11,836 bases of DNA from NCBI GenBank assembly GCA_902795875.1, contig CADBND010000264.1, forward strand, positions 1 to 11,836, read 5' to 3'. Below the pieces are notes generated by a model that did not search any database, was not told where the DNA came from, and was given only the letters and a program-made list of their open reading frames with translations. Position numbers and translations under genes: made by a program. This DNA is from an uncultured Erysipelotrichaceae bacterium. GTDB lineage: Bacteria; Bacillota_I; Bacilli_A; Erysipelotrichales; Erysipelotrichaceae. Position 1 is the first letter of the stretch, and every line of letters starts with the position of its first letter. This document shows, piece after piece, positions 6,487 through 11,836 of the stretch.

Positions 6487-7182
6487 TCAGATCAAGTGTG
6501 TTTCAATAAATTGCGCAGCTTTTTGGGAGTCGTGGGCACTCTGACAAGCCAGTTCTTTCATCAGTTTGAGAGCTTTTTCTCTGTCTTCTTCTACGCCTTT
6601 GCCGTAGTAGATGCATTCTGCTTTCAGATAGCGGGCAGTACTGTCATTTCTGTCAGCGGCTTTACAGAACCATTCATATGCCTTTTCGGGATCGGTTTTC
6701 GTGCCGATACCGTCTTTATAACAGATACCGATGTGCCTGCCGGCTTTACTGTCACCCAGTTCATAGGCTTTCAGGAAATAGGAGAGGGCTTTTTCGGGAT
6801 CGTATTCCACATTGGTGTGGTCTTCTCCGCCTCCGGGAATGGGTTTATGAAGATATAGAAGACCGATATTGGTGTATCCTCTCGCTTCACCTTTTTCGGC
6901 TGCTTCCCGCCAGAGTTCCATCGCTTTTATCGTGGGATCATTTACGGAAAGGCTTTTTACTTTTCTTCCTTGCAGCATCTCTTCTAAAAGGATCATTGCG
7001 GATGGATCGCCCATTTGGGAAAGGGAAGATATGATGCGGTATTCGCTCTCATAAAGTTCATCGGCGTTTTTTCCTTCACGAAGCAGTTCTTCAGCTTTCA
7101 TCTTGATCAGGAAAGCACCTTCGTAAAGATCTTTGATACTTACGCCTTGTTTATCAAGTATCTTCCAGTCAATATTCGACAT
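6487..7182 (-). CDS. Sel1-repeat (TPR-like) protein
   Basis: A 231-residue protein made of helical Sel1-like repeats, which serve as protein-protein docking surfaces. Repeat-type segments are at about 85-110 (AMELWREAAEKGEARGYTNIGLLY), 129-158 (PEKALSYFLKAYELGDSKAGRHIGICY) and 165-195 (PEKAYEWFCKAADRNDSTARYLKAECIYYGKG). Each has the A-W/Y-F--AA--G/N pattern. No signal peptide or membrane segment is seen, so it is probably cytoplasmic. The start at 7182 is chosen because AAAGGAG stands 7 bases before it; a start 27 bases further upstream (7209) has no such site. The gene overlaps the last 14 bases of the upstream hydrolase gene, so the two are coupled. What it binds is unknown; the coupled hydrolase is one candidate partner by position only. 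Confidence 0.85.
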   Translation of the reverse strand: MSNIDWKILDKQGVSIKDLYEGAFLIKMKAEELLREGKNADELYESEYRIISSLSQMGDPSAMILLEEMLQGRKVKSLSVNDPTIKAMELWREAAEKGEARGYTNIGLLYLHKPIPGGGEDHTNVEYDPEKALSYFLKAYELGDSKAGRHIGICYKDGIGTKTDPEKAYEWFCKAADRNDSTARYLKAECIYYGKGVEEDREKALKLMKELACQSAHDSQKAAQFIETHLI

Positions 7183-8425
7183 CTTTGATCTCCTTTCTTC
7201 TCTGGTCAAGAAGCCATTTCAGTACAGCTTTGATACGGTAGGTGAGCCACCAGCCGGAATAGTGCGTGCTGTAACATTCATCTTCCTGCCCCTCTCTGAG
7301 GGATGACTTTCCCTGATAGACTGTGTATTTGAAAGAGAAATCTCCTTTTGCGAGCTTCTCAAATTGGGCGTTCAGCTGTTCTATCGCTTGGCTTCCGTCT
7401 GTTTCGCTCCAGAGATAGGGAATGTCCTGTTCATCCAGGAGCTCTCTTGTTTCTTTGTAGCAGGGGCCGGCTCCGCCATCTTCTTCACAGGCGATGTTCC
7501 AGATGTTCTGTCCTCTTTTGGCGCAGGTAGCGATCTTCCATCTGTCCCAATGTCCGGATACACATAAGGCCCCCGCGAAATAACGCGGATAGCGGAACAT
7601 CAGTTCATAGCTGTTCATACATCCCATCGACTGTCCTGTCGTATAGATTCTGTCAGGGTCGATCGAATAGGACTTTTCAACTTCGCGGCACATCTGATGG
7701 TAGACATCTGTCATCGGAAACTGTACATAGGAACTGTTTGCGTTTTTTCCTGCCTGTGGAAAAACCGGCACCAGTGCAAAACAGGGATCGTCTTTCTGTA
7801 TCTCCCGGTCGAGCCAGCACACCGGTCCCAGTCCCAGTTCAAGAGATACATGATAATCATCTCCCTTACTGGTGGCGTCGCCAATGAATAAAACAAGAGG
7901 GTATTTTCTGTTTTCATCGTAATGATTGGGAATGAAAAGATTGTATTCATATCTTCCGTAGTGGAACTGTCTGAAACGGTCGACTTCTTTGTTTTCTTCG
8001 ATGGCCGTCTTCACGGACAGTCCTTTTTCGATGATCTCATCATCTTGTGTGAGAAGGTCTTTTATCTGGGTGACCTTATAGGAGATCTGATCGCGGCTCC
8101 TTCCGACGAACCAGAGACGGTCTTTTCCCTTATATGCCTTTCTTTCCTCTTCGGAAGGCATCGGGTTTTCGGGAGATGTATAGGCATTTCTGTCTTTTGA
8201 CTCAAGAACCAGTCTTACATATTGACTGTGCTCTGTTTCAAGTTCTGCTTCAAGATCGCTGACACATACCGTTTTGACGATATTCCTTTCTTCGACTTCA
8301 AAGCAGTCTTTCGCCAGGGAAGAACCTTTTACATCGACATTGTATTTCAGAATGACATCTGTGATTTTCTGCCCGTCGTAAAAGGGTCTGGAGATCGTTT
8401 TTCCTACAAGGATCCTTTTCTTCAT
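7169..8425 (-). CDS. Alpha/beta-hydrolase (PHB-depolymerase/esterase-like) with extra N-terminal domain
   Basis: A 418-residue hydrolase. The C-terminal half (about 155-408) is an alpha/beta-hydrolase similar to polyhydroxybutyrate-depolymerase-like and feruloyl-esterase-like proteins. YEYNLFIPNHYDENRKYPLVLFIGD (159-183) opens the fold. The nucleophile is Ser266 in GQSMGC (264-269), ACEEDGGAG offers Asp316, and His388 in STHYSGWW is the likely catalytic histidine. The N-terminal ~150 residues are beta-rich and look like the Ig-like domain often found in front of such esterases, but I cannot confirm it. No signal peptide is visible, unlike secreted depolymerases. The start at 8425 has an AGAAGGA ribosome site. 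The next gene, a Sel1-repeat protein, overlaps its end by 14 bases. This is the third serine hydrolase within about 5 kb; the substrate is unknown. Confidence 0.82.
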   Translation of the reverse strand: MKKRILVGKTISRPFYDGQKITDVILKYNVDVKGSSLAKDCFEVEERNIVKTVCVSDLEAELETEHSQYVRLVLESKDRNAYTSPENPMPSEEERKAYKGKDRLWFVGRSRDQISYKVTQIKDLLTQDDEIIEKGLSVKTAIEENKEVDRFRQFHYGRYEYNLFIPNHYDENRKYPLVLFIGDATSKGDDYHVSLELGLGPVCWLDREIQKDDPCFALVPVFPQAGKNANSSYVQFPMTDVYHQMCREVEKSYSIDPDRIYTTGQSMGCMNSYELMFRYPRYFAGALCVSGHWDRWKIATCAKRGQNIWNIACEEDGGAGPCYKETRELLDEQDIPYLWSETDGSQAIEQLNAQFEKLAKGDFSFKYTVYQGKSSLREGQEDECYSTHYSGWWLTYRIKAVLKWLLDQRRKEIKDVEY

Positions 8426-8510
8426 TTTTTTGTTCCTTCTTTCACTGTCATTCTAGCTGACTGGATGTTTTTTATGATGTTAAAGTTTTCCTTTTATAAC
8501 GGTCTTTTCT

Positions 8511-8541
8511 GAAAAAAAGACCGTTATCATCAGATAACGGT
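8511..8541 (-). terminator. tRNA-Ala terminator
   Basis: On the - strand ACCGTTATC (8541-8533) pairs perfectly with GATAACGGT (8528-8520) around a TGAT loop, followed by C and seven T. It lies 12 bases after the CCA end of the tRNA. The second arm together with the T-run can instead pair with AAAAGACCGTTAT (8508-8496 on the - strand) in a 13-bp stem, so two mutually exclusive hairpins are possible here. Confidence 0.85.
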
Positions 8542-8553
8542 ACACTTTCATCA

Positions 8554-8629
8554 TGGTGGAGCTTACGGGATTCGAACCCGTGACCTCCTGATTGCGAACC
8601 AGGCGCTCTGCCAACTGAGCTAAAACCCC
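8554..8629 (-). tRNA. tRNA-Ala (anticodon CGC)
   Basis: A 76-base tRNA with encoded CCA. The acceptor arm GGGGUUU pairs with AAGCUCC, including G3-U70, the identity mark of alanine tRNA. The D arm is AGCTCAGTTGGCAGAGC. The anticodon arm CCTGG-TTCGCAA-TCAGG gives anticodon CGC (at 8594-8596), reading codon GCG. The T arm ACGGG-TTCGAAT-CCCGT is canonical. The discriminator is A. It stands 34 bases after the NIF3-family gene on the same strand and has its own -10 box and a strong terminator. Confidence 0.97.
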
Positions 8630-8640
8630 ATCCACGAATA

Positions 8641-8646
8641 ATTATA
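8641..8646 (-). promoter_or_regulatory. -10 box of the tRNA-Ala promoter
   Basis: A perfect TATAAT on the - strand ends 11 bases before the first tRNA base, a spacing that places transcription start a few bases upstream of the mature 5' end. The -35 position would overlap the stop of the NIF3-family gene and shows no clear match. The tRNA may therefore be read both from here and from the upstream operon. Confidence 0.5.
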
Positions 8647-8663
8647 AACCAAAAAATGTCATA

Positions 8664-9515
8664 TTACATAAAAGAATACATGTCGCCAGCCTGGACGAAG
8701 GTGGTGTCGATGTGTTGTTTGAGGGCGTCGTCGATCCATTCTTCCATGTATTTCATACCGGGTTCTTCAAGGTTGAAATGTCCGGCTGCCAGGATGGCTC
8801 TGTCATATCCGAGCTGTCCGGAATCCTTGACGTATTCGGTCAGCGTGAAGTCAATCAGTTCCAGCGGCAGCAGGAGGTTGATGTCGTTTTCGTCGACTTT
8901 CCTGATCAGAGAGTTGGAGTCGCCCCCTTCGCTCACATGTCCGCAGATCATGATCTTGGTGACTCTGGCATCCATGTTTCCGATACATTTGAGTCCGGTC
9001 AGATTCCATTTTTCTTTGAGGAGTTTTCCGACTTGTCTTGGGGTGGTGGGTTCGCATTCCAGATACAGCGCTCCGGATATGTCGGAGTTGTTTATGATGG
9101 CATCATCCCAGCCCGTCACCTTGGCGATACCGTAGAAGATACCGTCCACATAGCCGTCCTTGCAGGGGATGCCGGAATGGATGTAGTCGTGGAAGCGCCA
9201 TACGGTGATGCCGTAGTCATCCATCAGTTTCTTTTTGGCGAGGTAGGTCCTGTTTTTCGATTCTTCCAGCCATTCCCTGTGATCGCCATGGTTCCATAAC
9301 AGTGCTTCGTGGGCGATGATCAGGTTGGCTCCGAGTTCATGTGCTTTCTTTATGACGTCGACGGAAGCGTAGATGGTCGTGACGATGCCGGTGCATTCCC
9401 TGTCGGTGTTTCCGTAGAGCACCTTGTCTCTGGTCTTTTCATCGTCGATCTTCTGTCCCATCCAGGATCCTTTACAGTAGCTTTTGATATTCTGTATCAC
9501 TTCACTTATCAGCAT
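8664..9515 (-). CDS. NIF3-family (YqfO/YbgI-like) dinuclear metal protein
   Basis: A 283-residue member of the NIF3 family, which forms toroidal hexamers with a two-metal centre in each subunit. These proteins are sometimes labelled 'GTP cyclohydrolase I type 2', though the physiological reaction is not settled. Likely ligands are His69 and Glu70 in IIAHEALLW, Asp110 in WRFHD, and His246 with Glu250 in AAGHFNLEEPG. The usual first motif is His-His; the His-Glu form here fits a NIF3 subgroup with a 'HEP-F--H' motif followed by WRFHD. The start has an AAAAGGAG ribosome site lying in the 15-base gap after the UPF0158-GNAT gene, so the two are one operon. The tRNA-Ala gene follows. The family assignment is sure; the substrate is not. 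Confidence 0.88.
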   Translation of the reverse strand: MLISEVIQNIKSYCKGSWMGQKIDDEKTRDKVLYGNTDRECTGIVTTIYASVDVIKKAHELGANLIIAHEALLWNHGDHREWLEESKNRTYLAKKKLMDDYGITVWRFHDYIHSGIPCKDGYVDGIFYGIAKVTGWDDAIINNSDISGALYLECEPTTPRQVGKLLKEKWNLTGLKCIGNMDARVTKIMICGHVSEGGDSNSLIRKVDENDINLLLPLELIDFTLTEYVKDSGQLGYDRAILAAGHFNLEEPGMKYMEEWIDDALKQHIDTTFVQAGDMYSFM

Positions 9516-9530
9516 CTTCTTTCTCCTTTT

Positions 9531-10457
9531 CTAGTATCGGTAGCTGTGCTGTCCGATCGTATATTCTTCTTTGGGTTCTTCGTTTGGATAGGCTTTGCGT
9601 ATCTCGATGAGGTTGAGCACGTCATAGCCGTTTCCTTTTAAGAAGGCGATCATATCGTCGTTATTGGGATGAATGTATTGGTATAACGTCTCGTTTCCGT
9701 ATTCTTTCGCAACGCTTTCCGCTTTCTCAAACAGCATCTTTCCGATCCCTTTACGCCGGCATTCAGGCCGGACATAGATGGATTCGAGCCAGACTGTATC
9801 GTCGTCGATCCGGCATACGCAATATCCCACATAGCGTCCATTGTCCGATACCGCGAAGACGGGATATCCTTTTTTAACGTAGTAGAGGATCTCCTCGAGG
9901 GCATCATCGACGTCGGTATCGTCTTTTATCCCTTTGAGTTTGGCGAGGGTCTTGCGGAAGTCGACGACCAGGTAGGCCAGGGAATAGGCGTTGTCCTTTT
10001 CTATGTGAATGAAACGGTAATTGTGTTTTTCTTTAAGGTCTGAAACCTTTTTGGGAGTTTCTTCCTTTTTTGCGAAGGGCTTGTCTTCGAGATATTCGAT
10101 CCCGTAGTATTCGCACCAGTCGATGGCAATGTTTTCATGTATGGAATCAAGATAGTCGTACCACTTGTCACTCAAGGCGAATCGTTCCAGGGTATTGCGG
10201 AAGCGGCGGAAGGCTCCGGCTCCGCGGATGCATTCCTCGAGCCATTCTTTTGCTTCACCGTCGCATTTTTCTTCGATGAAGGCTTTCATCGTTCCGTAAT
10301 CGTCGATCTGCTTGTGCGTGGGAAGCGGGATCAGGTACTTGTCTTTGATCGTACCGTCGTTTTCGATGATCCTTTCTTCCGGTATGTAGTAGTAAAAGGA
10401 AGTTTCCACATCGGTGTTGTCGATCGCTTCGATTACTTCTTCCAGTTTTATCTGCAT
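9531..10457 (-). CDS. UPF0158-family protein fused to a GNAT acetyltransferase
   Basis: A 308-residue two-part protein. Residues 1 to about 130 resemble the UPF0158 family of unknown function: MQIKLEEVIEAID at the start, then ECIRGAGAFRRFRNTLERF and KWYDYLDSIHENIAIDWCEYYGIEY, the most typical block. Residues about 145-300 are a GCN5-type N-acetyltransferase with the acetyl-CoA loop VRPECRRKGIGKML (229-242) and the following helix. It would transfer an acetyl group from acetyl-CoA to an unknown amine. The start at 10457 has a GAAGGAA site 8 bases upstream. The reading frame stays open far beyond this, but that part lies antisense to tsaC and is not protein-like. The gene is divergent from tsaC and followed after 15 bases by the NIF3-family gene. 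Confidence 0.85.
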   Translation of the reverse strand: MQIKLEEVIEAIDNTDVETSFYYYIPEERIIENDGTIKDKYLIPLPTHKQIDDYGTMKAFIEEKCDGEAKEWLEECIRGAGAFRRFRNTLERFALSDKWYDYLDSIHENIAIDWCEYYGIEYLEDKPFAKKEETPKKVSDLKEKHNYRFIHIEKDNAYSLAYLVVDFRKTLAKLKGIKDDTDVDDALEEILYYVKKGYPVFAVSDNGRYVGYCVCRIDDDTVWLESIYVRPECRRKGIGKMLFEKAESVAKEYGNETLYQYIHPNNDDMIAFLKGNGYDVLNLIEIRKAYPNEEPKEEYTIGQHSYRY

Positions 10458-10481
10458 GGTATGTTTCCTTCTTTCAAATAT

Positions 10482-10487
10482 ATTATA
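10482..10487 (-). promoter_or_regulatory. -10 box of the UPF0158-GNAT operon
   Basis: The - strand reads AATATAATATATTTG here, with a consensus TATAAT 24 bases before the start codon, leaving room for a leader of about 18 bases with the ribosome site. No good -35 is seen at 16-18 bases. It lies in the 78-base divergent gap shared with tsaC. Confidence 0.45.
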
Positions 10488-10523
10488 TTGCGAAATCGGA
10501 AAGATTTTGTTTGATGCGTCAAG

Positions 10524-10529
10524 TATAAT
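10524..10529 (+). promoter_or_regulatory. -10 box of the tsaC operon, adjacent to the start codon
   Basis: A consensus TATAAT ends only six bases before the GTG start of tsaC, so transcription would begin at or next to the start codon. An inverted repeat, TTGA-TGCG-TCAA (10511-10522), sits directly upstream and could hold a regulator. No clear -35 is present. Confidence 0.45.
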
Positions 10530-10535
10530 GAAAGT

Positions 10536-11141
10536 GTGAAGACAGCAAGGTACGCGAAAACAGACAGGAAGAAGATGATCGATCTGCTTAAGGGCGGCGG
10601 TCTTCTGGCTTTTCCTACCGATACGGTATTCGGTCTGGCTTGCATCATGGATGAAGAGGCGATCAAAAAAGTCTATGCGGCGAAGGACCGCAGTTTTGAC
10701 AAGCCTTTGCCTATGATGTGCGATTCGCTTAAGATGATCAGGAAGATGGCTTATGTTTCTGATGATGCGGAAAAGGTCATTTCGAAGTTCGTACCGGGTG
10801 CCTTGACTCTGATCCTGAAAAAGAAGGATACCGTTCCCGATATGGTCACGATGAATAAGGATACGATCGGGATAAGGGTACCGGATGATCGGTTCATACT
10901 GGAACTCATAGCGGATCTGAAGGAGCCGCTGATGGTGACAAGTGCCAATATCTCCGGTAATGGTTCCCTTCTGAAATGGCAGGATGTATTGACAGCTATG
11001 GATGGAAAGATCGATGGCATCCTTTGTGAGGATGCGCGGGGTGAGAGTGCTTCGACGATCATCGATCTGAGTGGTGAAGAAATTAAGGTGCTGAGGGAAG
11101 GTCCCATCGGCTTCAATGAGATCATGGAGGCATTGCAATGA
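10536..11141 (+). CDS. tsaC: L-threonylcarbamoyladenylate synthase (TsaC/Sua5/YrdC family)
   Basis: This enzyme makes threonylcarbamoyl-AMP from threonine, bicarbonate and ATP, the first step of the t6A modification at position 37 of ANN-decoding tRNAs. The 201 residues fit the short, YrdC-domain-only form. Motifs are PTDTVFGL (27-34; most relatives have Glu in place of this Asp), the KDRSFDKPLPM loop (50-60), VTSANISG (134-141), STIID (173-177) and LREGP (186-190). The GTG at 10536 is preferred over the ATG at 10575 because it gives the usual ~20 residues ahead of the GLLAFPT strand. It has no Shine-Dalgarno but sits six bases after a TATAAT, which suggests a leaderless mRNA. The ATG has AGGAAG in front but would cut the first helix. 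The stop overlaps the pyrophosphatase start (ATGA). Confidence 0.92.
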   Translation: MKTARYAKTDRKKMIDLLKGGGLLAFPTDTVFGLACIMDEEAIKKVYAAKDRSFDKPLPMMCDSLKMIRKMAYVSDDAEKVISKFVPGALTLILKKKDTVPDMVTMNKDTIGIRVPDDRFILELIADLKEPLMVTSANISGNGSLLKWQDVLTAMDGKIDGILCEDARGESASTIIDLSGEEIKVLREGPIGFNEIMEALQ

Positions 11142-11836
11142 AAAACAATCCGATCTATGTGATAGGTCACAAGAATCCCGATACGGATGCGATCGTATCG
11201 GCGATCGCTTATGCGGAATTCAAGAGAAGACAGGGCGTCAATGCGGAAGCTGCCAGGATCGGTTCTGTCAGTTCCGAGACTGAGTATCTTTTGGATAAGT
11301 TCGGTTTCGAAGATCCCATGCGGGTCTATACAGCCAAGGCGATCCTGAAGGAGATCGATATGGATAAGCCTTCCACGGCTTATAAGGAGATGACGATGAA
11401 GGAGGCTCTTGACAAGGTACTGAAGCTCAAGAACAGAGGTCTCACGATCGTTAATAAGAAGAAACATCTCGAAGGGATCGTCACACTGGATGATCTGACA
11501 TATATGTGGACCAAGACCGATGATGAACTGGCTTCGATCATTTCTACGATCGAGGTGGATGATATCGTCAAGATCCTGGAGGGCACACTGGTGCTTAGAG
11601 GTACGCACAAGCTTTCCGGCAAGATGCATATGTTTCCGAGTCTGAAATCCAATGTGGAAGATGACAGTATCGTCTTACTCAGAAACGAGGATGACAAACT
11701 GCAGTATTGTCTGGAACTTGGTGCGACGATGCTGGTGGTGTGCACGTCTTCGCCAATCTCCAAACAGGTCCTTTCCATGGCCAGAGATGCGGAGGCGACG
11801 ATCGTGACGACGGAGCTCACGCCGCTTTCGATCACC
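11138..11836 (+). CDS. ppaC: CBS/DRTGG-containing family II inorganic pyrophosphatase (5' part)
   Basis: The first 233 codons of a gene that runs past the window end. It opens with the DHH-type active-site block IGHKNPDTDAIVSAIAYAE, in which His11, Asp15 and Asp17 bind metal, as in manganese-dependent family II pyrophosphatases. A CBS domain follows (about 72-126, KPSTAYKEMTMKEAL...GIVTLDDL). After it comes a DRTGG-like segment (about 150-233, LRNEDDKLQYCLELGATMLVV). This order matches the regulated, nucleotide-sensing pyrophosphatases of about 540 residues common in Clostridia and relatives. The second CBS domain, the rest of the DHH domain and the C-terminal DHHA2 domain must lie downstream. 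GGAGG at 11126-11130 precedes the ATG, which overlaps the tsaC stop. Coupling to tsaC makes sense because that enzyme releases pyrophosphate. Confidence 0.92.
   Translation, partial: MKNNPIYVIGHKNPDTDAIVSAIAYAEFKRRQGVNAEAARIGSVSSETEYLLDKFGFEDPMRVYTAKAILKEIDMDKPSTAYKEMTMKEALDKVLKLKNRGLTIVNKKKHLEGIVTLDDLTYMWTKTDDELASIISTIEVDDIVKILEGTLVLRGTHKLSGKMHMFPSLKSNVEDDSIVLLRNEDDKLQYCLELGATMLVVCTSSPISKQVLSMARDAEATIVTTELTPLSIT

Noticed and set aside
8511..8541. Repeats as part of a CRISPR array or mobile element
   Set aside because: Only three short arms, two of them forming an obvious terminator; no regular spacers, Cas genes, transposase or target duplications.
10458..11138. Upstream extension of the UPF0158-GNAT frame to a 535-residue protein
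   Set aside because: The added N-terminal part is the antisense of tsaC, is rich in His, Arg and Ile in the manner of shadow frames, and has no family match. A good ribosome site marks the start at 10457.

Overview
The window looks like ordinary chromosome of a Firmicute (Bacillota). The signs are strong AGGAGG-type ribosome sites, short intergenic gaps, translationally coupled genes, intrinsic terminators, and a family II pyrophosphatase of the CBS/DRTGG type. Base composition looks close to balanced (mid-to-high 40s % GC by eye, not counted), so this is not a very AT-rich member. A gut Erysipelotrichia- or Clostridia-like organism would fit, but the sequence alone does not settle it. I see no transposase, integrase, phage gene or CRISPR array.

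Left part, + strand (1-3249): the 3' end of mutY, a Gfo/Idh/MocA-type oxidoreductase, nagA and murQ are packed with ATGA or TAATG overlaps or short gaps, and end at a hairpin terminator. MurQ and NagA catalyse successive steps that turn MurNAc-6-phosphate into GlcN-6-phosphate (cell-wall sugar salvage). No transporter or kinase for this route lies in the window.

Middle part, + strand (3250-6046): two different serine esterases of the alpha/beta-hydrolase fold and an ATP-grasp ligase form a tight three-gene operon of unknown substrate. It is followed by a 463-base stretch without a normal gene. That stretch holds two tiny open frames with good ribosome sites, a perfect 8-bp hairpin stem between them, a structured 3' part and a strong terminator shared with the convergent genes. 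This stretch and the ligase/esterase operon beside it are the least explained parts of the window.

Right part, - strand (10457 down to 6487): a UPF0158-GNAT fusion protein and a NIF3-family protein form one unit, then a tRNA-Ala(CGC) with its own -10 box and terminator. After these come a third alpha/beta-hydrolase with an extra N-terminal region and a Sel1-repeat protein that overlaps it by 14 bases.

Far right, + strand (10536-11836): tsaC/sua5 (tRNA threonylcarbamoyladenosine synthesis), possibly read from a leaderless mRNA, is coupled by an ATGA overlap to a CBS-containing manganese-type inorganic pyrophosphatase. That last gene runs off the window.
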